Positions 44,443 to 52,639 of a stretch of DNA of 64,000 nucleotides are shown piece after piece. Each line of letters starts with the position of its first letter. Position 1 is the first letter of the stretch. This stretch comes from an uncultured Anaerolineae bacterium. GTDB taxonomy: Bacteria; Chloroflexota; Anaerolineae; Promineifilales; Promineifilaceae. Where the stretch lies: NCBI GenBank assembly GCA_905479495.1, contig CAJQMR010000046.1, positions 1 through 64,000 on the forward strand, written 5' to 3'. The notes under the pieces are model-generated. The model did no database searches, was not told the origin of the DNA, and was given only the letters and a program-made list of their open reading frames with translations. The position numbers were made by a program, and so were the translations under genes.

Positions 44443-45165
44443 ATGCGTCGTTCCCTATTGATATTCACTGTCCTACTTGTGCTCGCTGCTTGCCAGGCTG
44501 AACCGGAAACCAGAAGCCAGGAAGTGGCGATAAGCAGCCCGGCTCCGACTAACACAGTTGAACCAACCGATACCCCTGAACCAACTTCAACCAACACGGC
44601 CGTGCCTACGTCAACGCCGACGGAGGCCCCAACCGATACCCCTGCGCCAACGGAAACAAACACGCCTCGCCCAACCAACACCCCGAGACCAACGAATACG
44701 CCAGGCCCAACCAATACGGCCGTACCCCCAACCAATACGCCCCCGCCACCGACGGCCGCGCCCCCAACAGCTGTTCCCGCAACGGCCGTTCCTCAGCCAA
44801 CCAACACGCCAGCGCCAACGGCCGTGCCGACCCAACCCCTGGCACCCACAAATCCGCCGCCACCTTCTTCATCCCTGGTGGTAATTGTCAACGTCAATAA
44901 GCGGGATGAATATGTAGACATCCGCAACAACAATGCGTCTGCCGTTGATTTGGTGGGCTGGGTCTTGGTATCAGAAAAGGGGAATCAGGCGTGCGGTTTG
45001 GGTGGTGTTTTGCAACCAGGCGCTACGTTGCGCATTTACGCGCTGGCTGACGATGCTGCGCTAGGCGGCTTCAACTGCAACTTTGGCAGTCCCATCTGGA
45101 ATAACAGCGACCCTGACCCGGCTGTGTTGTATGATAATACCGGCGCTGAGGTAGATCGCTGGTGA
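44443..45165 (+). CDS. Lipoprotein with P/T-rich stalk and lamin-tail domain
   Basis: 240 aa. Signal MRRSLLIFTVLLVLAAC with lipobox LAAC, a ~110-residue stalk of repeated PTNTP/PTxTP units, and a C-terminal lamin-tail domain (LTD: VDIRNNNASAVDLVGWVLVS). Typical of Chloroflexota cell-surface proteins. GGAG 9 nt before ATG 44443. The stalk contains four ACGGCCGT octamers, most encoding Thr-Ala-Val. Confidence 0.85.
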   Translation: MRRSLLIFTVLLVLAACQAEPETRSQEVAISSPAPTNTVEPTDTPEPTSTNTAVPTSTPTEAPTDTPAPTETNTPRPTNTPRPTNTPGPTNTAVPPTNTPPPPTAAPPTAVPATAVPQPTNTPAPTAVPTQPLAPTNPPPPSSSLVVIVNVNKRDEYVDIRNNNASAVDLVGWVLVSEKGNQACGLGGVLQPGATLRIYALADDAALGGFNCNFGSPIWNNSDPDPAVLYDNTGAEVDRW

Positions 45166-45217
45166 TGCAATTCTTGGAAAAGTGAACCGCTTTTAAGGCA
45201 CAAAAAGTTAGGGTTAT

Positions 45218-45484
45218 TTGACGGTTACTAGAATAAGGGCAGATACAATTAATAAGTATATCTACGTTGAGGCATCTAAGTTTTCAATGAACTCTTTCCT
45301 TGTCAACCGCAGCCACCCACAAATCATTAAATGGATTTATGATGAATTGCTCAAGTTAATACCAGGTGTGAGGTTTAGTCACAATTTTAGCAATCTTTCC
45401 GGTAGTGCTATAGGGGGAAAGTTTGTCGTGCGGTCGCATTATTGGACACAATTTAAGTGGATAAAAGCACCTGCACCACAGTAA
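45218..45484 (+). CDS. Hypothetical small protein, doubtful
   Basis: 88 aa starting at a non-ATG codon, with no clear ribosome binding site and no recognised family; the sequence (HPQIIKWIYDELLKLIP) looks protein-like rather than random. It may be a fragment of an older gene. The rest of 45166-45743 holds no other candidate. Confidence 0.3.
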   Translation: MTVTRIRADTINKYIYVEASKFSMNSFLVNRSHPQIIKWIYDELLKLIPGVRFSHNFSNLSGSAIGGKFVVRSHYWTQFKWIKAPAPQ

Positions 45485-45743
45485 CCTCAGTAAAATCCAG
45501 GATTGTTTTCAAGGAAGCCTACTGTTGTAATACTGATGAGCAAGCCATTTGCTTCATTTGAGAGTATGGTGTGGGCATCATCTCCAAAGAAAACGCTCCG
45601 TTCGGGTGTCTGAAAACAGAAAAATGAGAGGTTTAACGGCCAACGAAAGAAGTGTTTTGTGGCCAAAGTTACGATTTGGAGGATCTTCATCAATTCGAGC
45701 CAAGCATGAAGGATGTCTTCAATGTCAAAAGGACGGGTGCGGA

Positions 45744-47240
45744 ATGATCACCGAACAGCTAGAAAATGCAGGCTTGAAGTGTCAGGTTTCGTTTCGACAA
45801 GAGGCGAACAAACCGTATGAGGTTGAGATTGATAGAAACGGCCGTAAGGGAAAAAATACCTTTGCGACTTATGAAGAGGCAGTACGCTGGTTTGCGCCCA
45901 TCATGGAAATGCCTTATTTGACCGCATTGCTCAGCGACGAGGATGCTGAATCGATTCCAGAAAAGCATGCAGAGACCTTCAAATATTTTAGAGATCAGTT
46001 ATTGACCAAATTCACCATCAATCTGACAGCCAGCGAAAAGCAAATCATCAACATTCAGGGTAATGGCCGCATACGATTTTTCGATCTAGAGGAGAGGATT
46101 CAAATAGAGGAGAGAAAGGTCGAAAGGTTGGATAATTGGGCGGTGTCCCCCGATGGGCAGAAGGCGGTGTTTATTCGCGGTCAGTTGATGGAGATTTGGG
46201 ATTTGGAAATCAAGGAACCGCAACAAACAATACCGCTTCCCTTTAAGCCCAAACAGGCCTTCATCTGGTCCGATAACCAGACATTGACAATCGCCAATGA
46301 GTTCCCATTCAATTTCCCCAATGATACCAGTTTCCCATTTATTCAACTCTACAATCTTACATCGGGTCAATTCGTCGATCATATAAAAGAGTGGCCGGCA
46401 TTAAGAACAAATTCATTGATCAACGTCGTCTTCTCGCCCCACAAAGATTGGGTGACCTTTGGCATCGAATATGAAGGGCCTTACGCTGATCGCATTCGCT
46501 TGTTCATTTACCCCGTTTTCCTCGATAAATCTGGACAACCGAGAAAGCCATCTCCATCTCTATGCCAGAAAATAGGGGCGGCCTTGAGAAGAAGTTTCTC
46601 TCTATTGAACTTCTTTTCAGGTCGTAACTACCTGGTTAGATATCAAGGCTGTTATACGTATTGTGCTGTCTTTACCCAGGATGGGCAATCGCTCTTTATT
46701 GGCATGGAAAACTCAGACCATCGCTACTACAATGAAGATCGTCCGGTGGGGCATCATATTCATGTTTGGAAACACACTGGCAAAGGAAAATTTGTAGAAG
46801 ATCGTTGGCTTGAAGGGCACAAAGCTTTGATAAGATGGCTATTCGTGACTCCTGATGATCGTCAGCTCATAAGCGTGAGTATAGATGGCAATATTCGCCT
46901 GTGGGATGTAAGGTCCAGAGAAGAGCAGCACTCCTTTATGGTAAAAATAGGGCATCCTACACGCGTCAGCTTTGCCAAAAATGGTCAGTTTTTAGCCTTA
47001 GGGGATCAGCATGGTGTCATCATTATCTGGAATGTACAAAAAGGCGAATTAGCCCATACGCTACAAGAGCACCAGAACTCGATTTGCTCTCTCGACTTCA
47101 TAAAATCAGGCAACACGCTCTATTCAGCGGATGAATCAGGCACGATTCTCGAATGGTCACTGACCCCCCCTTCAACAGGGCCGAGACATATTTGCGAAGG
47201 CGATATTATGAGGCCTGATGGGCCGGAATCTTGGAAATAA
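45744..47240 (+). CDS. WD40 beta-propeller protein
   Basis: 498 aa. The N-terminal ~80 residues are helical and unrecognised; the rest is a degenerate WD40 propeller, clearest at the end: GHKALIRWLFVTPDDRQLIS then GNIRLWDV, GVIIIWNV, HTLQEHQNSICSLDF then GTILEWSL. Such proteins are interaction platforms. ATG 45744 is preferred to the longer frame from 45549, whose first 65 residues look non-coding (a weak GGA precedes 45744). Stands alone, followed by an IS element seven bases after its stop. Confidence 0.78.
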   Translation: MITEQLENAGLKCQVSFRQEANKPYEVEIDRNGRKGKNTFATYEEAVRWFAPIMEMPYLTALLSDEDAESIPEKHAETFKYFRDQLLTKFTINLTASEKQIINIQGNGRIRFFDLEERIQIEERKVERLDNWAVSPDGQKAVFIRGQLMEIWDLEIKEPQQTIPLPFKPKQAFIWSDNQTLTIANEFPFNFPNDTSFPFIQLYNLTSGQFVDHIKEWPALRTNSLINVVFSPHKDWVTFGIEYEGPYADRIRLFIYPVFLDKSGQPRKPSPSLCQKIGAALRRSFSLLNFFSGRNYLVRYQGCYTYCAVFTQDGQSLFIGMENSDHRYYNEDRPVGHHIHVWKHTGKGKFVEDRWLEGHKALIRWLFVTPDDRQLISVSIDGNIRLWDVRSREEQHSFMVKIGHPTRVSFAKNGQFLALGDQHGVIIIWNVQKGELAHTLQEHQNSICSLDFIKSGNTLYSADESGTILEWSLTPPSTGPRHICEGDIMRPDGPESWK

Positions 47241-47302
47241 TAAAAGGGTAACCACCCACAAAACAGAGCCACTCGGTGTAAAGATCCCATTTTTAGGACC
47301 AC

Positions 47303-48139
47303 TCAGAAGTGGACACTTTCAGGCGCTTGAACATTAACAGCTGTATATTGATAAGGTGTCAAGTTACCCAGCGATTCATGCGGACGGATGGCATTGTATT
47401 CCTCAACCCAGCGCTCGGTGATTTCTCTGACCTCTGCCAGGCTGCTGAACAAGTAAAAGTCTAGAATGTCCTCCCGATAAGTGCGATTGAAGCGCTCGAT
47501 ATAGGCATTCTGTGCTGGTTTGCCTGGTTCGATGAAGTCCAGCAGGATAGCATGCTTTTCTGCCCAGCGGGCCAATTGCTGGGAAATAAACTCTGGGCCA
47601 TTGTCTGAGCGTAGCCGCCTGGAATAGCCACGCCAACTGGCTATCATTTCCAGAACCCGTACAACGCGACCAGAAGGCAGCGAGTTGTCGATTTCAATGG
47701 CCAGCACCTCCCGATTGTAGTCGTCGATGACATTGAAGGTGCGGAAGGTGCGTCCAGATTGCAAACTATCGCTCATAAAATCGACCGACCAAGATTCGTT
47801 GGCTGCTTCTGGTTGTGCCAGCGGTGTGGGCTGGCGCACAGGTAGCCGTTTCTTTGGTTTGACCCGTAGGTTCAACTGCTGGGCACAATAGACACGCCGT
47901 ACGCGTTTATGGTTCCAGCGATACCCTTGATGGCGTAAGCGCTGAAACATCTTGCTAAAACCCCACCGTGGTTTGCGCTCGGCCAGCTGTCGCAGTTGCT
48001 CAGCGATTTCGCTATCATCTTTCAGTTTAGCCTGATAACGGTACACACTCCGGCTGATAGCCATGAGCCGACAAGCCTGTCGTTCACTCAGCTTGTGATG
48101 CCTGATAGCGTAGGTTGCCAACTCACGACGCTCGTCCAC
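47303..48139 (-). CDS. IS3-family transposase OrfB (DDE catalytic part)
   Basis: 278 aa. Helical DNA-binding N-terminus (HTH_21-like), then the DDE integrase core: first Asp in SWSVDFMSD, second in RSDNGPEF, Glu in NAYIERFNRTYRED, with the usual D-D-35-E spacing. Intact. It is read as a fusion with OrfA after -1 frameshifting; its apparent GTG start (VDERREL) lies right after the slippery site. Confidence 0.92.
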   Translation of the reverse strand: MDERRELATYAIRHHKLSERQACRLMAISRSVYRYQAKLKDDSEIAEQLRQLAERKPRWGFSKMFQRLRHQGYRWNHKRVRRVYCAQQLNLRVKPKKRLPVRQPTPLAQPEAANESWSVDFMSDSLQSGRTFRTFNVIDDYNREVLAIEIDNSLPSGRVVRVLEMIASWRGYSRRLRSDNGPEFISQQLARWAEKHAILLDFIEPGKPAQNAYIERFNRTYREDILDFYLFSSLAEVREITERWVEEYNAIRPHESLGNLTPYQYTAVNVQAPESVHF

Positions 48140-48141
48140 CG

Positions 48142-48408
48142 TTACAACTTTTTTTCGACAATATCCTTTAGCACCTGATGCTCCAGACTCAGCTCAGCGC
48201 ACATTTGCTTGAGTCGTCGATTTTCTTCTTGCAGCTCACGCAAGCGCCGCAAATCTGAGGCTTCCATGCCGCCGTATTTGGCTTTCCATTTGTAAAAACT
48301 GCTCTTGCTGAAGCCGTGGGTGCGACACAGGTCAGTCACGGGCACACCAGCCTCTGCTTCTTTAAGAATCTTGATGATCTGGTTTTCAGAAAACTGTGTT
48401 CGTTTCAT
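48142..48408 (-). CDS. IS3-family OrfA with -1 frameshift site
   Basis: 88 aa: HTH (QIIKILKEAEAGVPVTDLCR, GFSKSSFYKWKAKYGG) plus a leucine-zipper-like end (LRRLRELQEENRRLKQM). GGAG 8 nt before ATG 48408. Near its stop the minus strand reads A AAA AAG (48154-48148), a canonical -1 slippery heptamer; slipping there continues into VVTVDERREL of OrfB, giving the OrfAB transposase. Confidence 0.9.
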   Translation of the reverse strand: MKRTQFSENQIIKILKEAEAGVPVTDLCRTHGFSKSSFYKWKAKYGGMEASDLRRLRELQEENRRLKQMCAELSLEHQVLKDIVEKKL

Positions 48409-48480
48409 GCGGAATTCTCCTTGGGCTATTGTGGCGGAAAATTCCACTTATGACTGGTCCTATTTTAGGGGATGGTTACC

Positions 48481-48805
48481 AGACCAATAACGCTAAATGC
48501 TGGACTGCAGGCTTCAAACAGGGCTCCTAATGCCAATGATTAAAGTGATGGACTTGTTCTGTGCGCACCATGACATCGAGTTAATGCTGGAGGATAACGA
48601 TTTCTAAATCTTTATCACTTTCGGATAATTCAATGGTGCGGATTAGTGATAAGAGAATCGCGGAAGTGCGCCCGATGAGGAATCAAACCAAAAAATCCTA
48701 CTTCAAATGAGATGAAGTAGGATTGTATCAACGCTTGCGACCAGGGCATCATTTCGTCTTTTTCAGTCGAGTAGCCTCTTGTGATCGACCATTTTGCATA
48801 TTACG
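48481..48805. repeat. Long direct repeat, copy 2 (325 bp)
   Basis: Second copy of the repeat at 37084-37407. Its left end touches the IS3 terminal repeat; its right end is 58 bp from the cas6 stop. Sequence differences to copy 1 are scattered, so this is not a recent perfect duplication. Confidence 0.95.
48690..48723 (-). terminator. Intrinsic terminator of the type III CRISPR operon
   Basis: Arms ATCCTACTTCA (48695-48705) and TGAAGTAGGAT (48713-48723); on the minus strand followed by TTTTTT. It lies 140 bp downstream of the cas6 stop and would end the cas transcript. Confidence 0.75.
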
Positions 48806-48862
48806 GCAGTCAGAATCGAGATAATAATTGATGATAATCAGAAGCTATATTTTGGCAAAAAA

Positions 48863-49630
48863 TTACACTATCCGCTCAACAGCCCCCATACCCATAGTGG
48901 TCTTGTGTCCCACACCACAAAAAGCAGCTAACGTGCCTAACGCCTGCCAGACACGTAAGTATCTTTCATCTCCCTTATATGCTTGAAAAGAAACCCGTCC
49001 GGTGAAGCCGATAAAGCTTTCTGACCGCGTAATAGAAACAACGGCTGTTTCGATATGATGGGCTACCACAAACACATCTCGTTCACACCAGGTCAGCCAA
49101 TCAGCAGGTATCGAAAGCACCATCGGTGCATAGCATTGCCAGACACGTAGCGGCCACTGAAAAACGTTTTTGGGCAGAGGTAAAGGCAAACTTCCCGGTC
49201 CTTGTTTAAAAGCAGTGGGAGACAGGAATTCTAAAACAATTTCTTGCCCAGGTGGCAATCGAGCAATATCGGTAAAGTTGCCACCTTGAATCCATTCTAC
49301 GTGGCTGACTTGAAAGGTTTGATATTTACCCAAACGGAGCTGCGTTTGCATATGGTACATTTGCTGCCATGCTTTATGCAACAAAGTCGCCGCCCGATCA
49401 TTTAAAACGGCATAGCGTATCCCGACTAATTTCCCCCCCTGCCCCTCCTGGACAAAGTATGGGGCCATTGAATACGGCTTTGGTGCAGGATGCTTATGCA
49501 GCCAGGCAGCTTCAGCAGGATCGGCGTGCTCTAGCACATGAAACAGCAGACCGTGTAATCCGCGCATGGTCACATGTTCAGCGTTGATAAAGTTTTTGGT
49601 GGGCTGAAAACGGACAGCAATATAAACCAT
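48863..49630 (-). CDS. cas6: Cas6-family CRISPR RNA endoribonuclease
   Basis: 255 aa. Cas6 cuts the precursor crRNA within each repeat. Seen: a RAMP-type ferredoxin fold outline, EFLSPTAFKQG in the middle as in other Cas6 proteins, and the C-terminal Gly-rich loop GVGHKTTMGMG. Candidate catalytic His residues lie near the N-terminus (LHGLLFHVLEHAD). Its ATG overlaps the preceding stop (TAATG). Last gene of the operon. Confidence 0.88.
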   Translation of the reverse strand: MVYIAVRFQPTKNFINAEHVTMRGLHGLLFHVLEHADPAEAAWLHKHPAPKPYSMAPYFVQEGQGGKLVGIRYAVLNDRAATLLHKAWQQMYHMQTQLRLGKYQTFQVSHVEWIQGGNFTDIARLPPGQEIVLEFLSPTAFKQGPGSLPLPLPKNVFQWPLRVWQCYAPMVLSIPADWLTWCERDVFVVAHHIETAVVSITRSESFIGFTGRVSFQAYKGDERYLRVWQALGTLAAFCGVGHKTTMGMGAVERIV

Positions 49631-50445
49631 TATGAACTCTCTTCAACTGATATGAACCGTATGTCTACTTTACGGGCTTGCGACCCTTGTTCCTTATTGG
49701 CACGGCCGTCTTTTAAATACGCATTAGGTTTCATAAATTGTAAATCAACACCCCGGTTTAAAGAGGACAAAACCAGCCCGAGCGTCATCGACTTGGTGCC
49801 ACCCGTATAATCAGCAATGATCTCTTGCTGCGTAAGCCCAAATTGGCGTTCGGCGGTTTCGTAGATCGTTTTGACAGCTTGAAACACTTCTGCTACATCG
49901 TCAGCATCCTGTAACTGCCAGATAGTAACGAAGACGCCCCTGGCTTCATATTCCTCTTTGAGGCGTGCCGCATTATCAGGTGACGTGTTTTCCCCTTCTC
50001 CCGGCCCGGCAATGAGCCAACAATGGGTTAAGGTTGGTTTGCTGCCCGGCACACCTGCCCAAGAGTGATGGTTCATGGCATCTGCGGCCGGAACAAATTG
50101 TCCGCTGCTGACAAGCGTGATCAGACCCTTACGAAACGGTACATGTTCATTGCTGAGAGAAACAGCCGTTTTGGGTACACCACGAACGGCTTGCACAAAA
50201 CTCCACATCATTTGAGGCAGGTTGGCAAACAGCACCACCAACACAATTAATGCCACACCAATTCCTAATGTGAGGTAAGCGGCAGTTGGTGAACTATTTT
50301 CCATCAGAGCATCTATTAATTTGGAAGTCCCCTCTCCGATTAGACCCAACCCTAATGCGCCAAGCAGGAATACCCATGGGGTTGGTGAACCTAACACCTG
50401 TCCGAGACGCTGCCGGTATTTATCGTAAAAGGGTTTTCGTTTCAT
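49630..50445 (-). CDS. Membrane CARF protein (two TM helices + CARF), Cam1-like
   Basis: 271 aa. Two TM helices at about 22-45 (PWVFLLGALGLGLIG) and 53-77 (LTLGIGVALIVLVVLFA), then a soluble CARF-like Rossmann domain: KGLITLVSSGQ, HCWLIAGPGEG, and the ligand-binding strand IIADYTGGTKSMTLGL (about 208-222). No HEPN or PD-D/ExK nuclease motif. CARF domains bind cyclic oligoadenylates made by Cas10. The arrangement is like Cam1-type CARF membrane effectors that perturb the membrane, here with an extra helix. Predicted role: signal-gated membrane effector. Confidence 0.78.
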   Translation of the reverse strand: MKRKPFYDKYRQRLGQVLGSPTPWVFLLGALGLGLIGEGTSKLIDALMENSSPTAAYLTLGIGVALIVLVVLFANLPQMMWSFVQAVRGVPKTAVSLSNEHVPFRKGLITLVSSGQFVPAADAMNHHSWAGVPGSKPTLTHCWLIAGPGEGENTSPDNAARLKEEYEARGVFVTIWQLQDADDVAEVFQAVKTIYETAERQFGLTQQEIIADYTGGTKSMTLGLVLSSLNRGVDLQFMKPNAYLKDGRANKEQGSQARKVDIRFISVEESS

Positions 50446-50464
50446 CGTATCTGATCACTTTTAA

Positions 50465-50845
50465 TCAACGTTGTGTCCGCGCCTGATCTCGGATGGCTTG
50501 TAAATTGATGATTTCAGCAAACTCAAATTGCGGCGGCAAACTACCAGGAATGGGTTTGAGCCGAATAACAGCTGAGAAATAACCCATACGGCCATGTAAT
50601 TCCGACATTAGCGCCAAAGCAATCACATTGAGTGCTGGAGGACTGATAAGAATAGGCTCTGTTTGCCAGGTTTGGGCGTCAATTTCCAAGCTGCTCACCA
50701 TTTGAGCAATTTGTTCGGAAAACGGCCGTTCGTGGTCAAAGTGGGTCTTAATTTCGCGTAGATCAAAATCCGACTGTCTTGTTTCTTCCTTGATGGCTTC
50801 TAGTTGTGTTTCAGTGAGCGGATGGCCGAAGTTTAATAGTATCAT
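50465..50845 (-). CDS. csx15: Csx15-like protein, putative ring nuclease
   Basis: 126 aa. The start MILLNFGHPLTETQLEAI and the size fit Csx15, a small CRISPR-linked family with a Rossmann-like/CARF-like fold considered to bind or degrade cyclic oligoadenylates. ISPPALNVIALALMSELHGR is a second conserved-looking block. It lies between a CARF and a SAVED protein, as expected for an off-switch of the same signal. Assignment is from memory of the family and moderate. Confidence 0.6.
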   Translation of the reverse strand: MILLNFGHPLTETQLEAIKEETRQSDFDLREIKTHFDHERPFSEQIAQMVSSLEIDAQTWQTEPILISPPALNVIALALMSELHGRMGYFSAVIRLKPIPGSLPPQFEFAEIINLQAIRDQARTQR

Positions 50846-50850
50846 TTGTT

Positions 50851-51645
50851 TTATCCGTGCTGTTTTTTGTTGATTTCAATTAAAGGATAGTAGGTGCTGT
50901 CTTCAAAATGATAGCAGGTGGCTGGCTTGACTGAACCCCACATGCAGCCTAAACTGAACAAGATGGCACCGGAACCACTGACAAAAATATGCGCCTGCTT
51001 AAATGGTACCAAGTCATTGGCTGATTTTAACGATTTGGCAAACGCATTCTGGAATTCATTCCAATTGGCAACATGGGGAATATGTCGGTCCTCATTGGGG
51101 TTTTGAAAATAGAGGAAATTGGCATCTAAACGCTTTTTTCCGTCCAAATAGCGGGGGACATCCAGAGCAATATCAAAGCGGCTGGCTAAATTAACAACAA
51201 TGACCAGATTATCTTTGGCTACAAAGGCTGGTAAGGCTATTTGCTCTGCTTCCGGCCAATCTGCCCGTGGACGCTGTCGTGAACAGGTGCTGATCAGTTC
51301 TGACATATGGCCATGTCGTCGCACATAATGTACCAATGATAAGGATTTCTCGGTGTGGGTGTCCCCTGCCAAATTTTCATCATCCAGATTCAAATCGGTA
51401 CAAAGCAGCTTCATCTCTTCAACACTATATGTCTGGCTGATGAGACGAGCCAAGTCACCTAAACTCTTCCCTTTTTGTGCCGGCTGCGGTTGGCTCTGAG
51501 CAATAAGATCTGCTGTTAGGAGTGGGCTTTCGTACAAACGCTGTACACGAATGATGTTGTCTAGAGAAACGGCCGTTTCCCCTTCAGCCAATCCCGAAAA
51601 CAACTTCAAACCATCCTCAACAAATTGTGTTCTAGTCATTGTCAT
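50851..51645 (-). CDS. EAD-SAVED fusion: cyclic-nucleotide sensor with effector-associated domain
   Basis: 264 aa. Residues ~60-130 form a death-like effector-associated domain of the EAD1/EAD7 kind (LARLISQTYSVEEMKLLCTD, LVHYVRRHGHMSELISTC, RQRPRADWP). Residues ~140-264 look like a compact SAVED domain: VIVVNLASRFDIALDVPRYL and the terminal AHIFVSGSGAILFSLGCMWG, CYHFEDSTYYPLIEI, matching the HLFLAxPxALAxxLG...Y...YxPxLxL pattern of SAVED. No effector domain is visible, so it should act on a partner through the EAD; the PIN protein two genes upstream carries a matching EAD. ATG overlaps the end of the CARF-wHTH frame (ATGA). Confidence 0.75.
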   Translation of the reverse strand: MTMTRTQFVEDGLKLFSGLAEGETAVSLDNIIRVQRLYESPLLTADLIAQSQPQPAQKGKSLGDLARLISQTYSVEEMKLLCTDLNLDDENLAGDTHTEKSLSLVHYVRRHGHMSELISTCSRQRPRADWPEAEQIALPAFVAKDNLVIVVNLASRFDIALDVPRYLDGKKRLDANFLYFQNPNEDRHIPHVANWNEFQNAFAKSLKSANDLVPFKQAHIFVSGSGAILFSLGCMWGSVKPATCYHFEDSTYYPLIEINKKQHG

Positions 51646-52609
51646 TTACCTTTTCGCAATTGTGTGATTTCCATGTCATTCACAATAGATTCGATTGCAG
51701 CTTCCGGTAATTGAGTGCGATTCACCAGTGCTTGAAAGAACTGCTGTTGCATAACATCCAAGATTTTGCGCCCTTCAAACTAAGACGAATAGCATCCTCT
51801 TGACCACGATGCCTATCACCCTTTTGTTCAATGCCTTGCATGACATTTAGGAAATCACGTTTAAACGCATTAATATCGACTCCTTCAAACTCGTTGAATG
51901 CTTTGCTTTTCAAACGGCTTAGTAAGTTCTCGCTGACAATATAACCTCCAGGATGAGCGTGATCAATCTGCGCTAAGGCTTCAAGTACAAATTGATGGCG
52001 TTTGCCAAAACGGGTTTTGAATGTATAAATTTCGCCATACCTGAACTGAGAATTGTCCTGACTAAATGGTTGAAGAAAACCGCTATGTTGTCTTATATCT
52101 GCCACAAACGTGAAATACGTGCGTTCGATAAAACCACTCAAATAAGCAACTTGTGTTGTGGCGGTATTTAGGAGATTCACACCACCTGTAATGTTTGCCC
52201 AAATATGCTTGCCAACATCTCCTGGTTTGTGAAATCGAAGAACGGCCCTACCAACAGCATCAAAACAAGCAGAAAAATCGTTGACATTGATAGTGACCAG
52301 ATAAACATCTGTTTCCGGAAACTCTCTTTCCATGAATTCTGCTACAATTTCGACGGCATTATCATGCTTTTGGGGCCATTTTTTCTTAACGGCCGTTGTG
52401 TTGTACTCATTATGTTGCACAGGAAATGCCTTTTCTTCCCCGCTGGCAACTTCAGGAGAAGTGAACAGGATTAATGCTTTGGCAATATTGCCGTATTGGG
52501 AATGATGACGGCCGTACTGCTCCCGAATTGCACATAACCCTGCCGTAACCGCCCCTGCCGATTTCCCCAAACCAGCGAAATGTAAAACACCCATTTTAAT
52601 TTTTCCCAA
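51642..52609 (-). pseudogene. CARF-wHTH protein gene with a frameshift near its 3' end
   Basis: The first frame (52609 to 51722) encodes ~270 residues of CARF domain (MGVLHFAGLGKSAGAVTAG; ligand strand ANITGGVNLLNTATTQVAYL, about 143) plus winged-helix-like part (FVLEALAQIDHAHPGGYIVS). After DAIRLSL it runs out of frame. One missing G near 51776 would give RLSL-EGRKILDVMQQQFFQALV and continue to TGA 51642, which forms the ATGA overlap with the next start exactly as expected in this tightly packed operon. So this is a recent 1-nt deletion or an assembly error. As is, the protein loses about 45 residues and gains 16 foreign ones. Probable role: cOA-responsive regulator. Confidence 0.75.
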
Positions 52610-52639
52610 AAACGAGCATCATAAGCCTTTGACCTCTAT

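Larger units (their letters stand above)
47247..48480 (-). mobile_element. Complete IS3-family insertion sequence
   Basis: About 1234 bp with imperfect terminal inverted repeats: GGTAACCA at 47247-47254 and TGGTTACC at 48473-48480, and a second matched block inside (AGGACCACTCAGAAGTGGA near the left end, AGGACCAGTCATAAGTGGA on the reverse of the right end). It carries orfA and orfB joined by a programmed -1 frameshift. No clear target duplication beyond 2 nt is visible. The right end abuts copy 2 of the 324-bp direct repeat exactly. Confidence 0.85.

Noticed and set aside
37084..48805. Composite transposon bounded by IS copies
   Set aside because: Only the right side has an intact IS; the repeated 324 bp carry no transposase and no terminal inverted repeats.
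51642..52609. CARF protein as a Csm6/Csx1 HEPN RNase
   Set aside because: An RxxxxH string exists (RFGKRH) but it lies at the start of a segment that reads as a winged helix, and the C-terminal part is too short and unlike HEPN.
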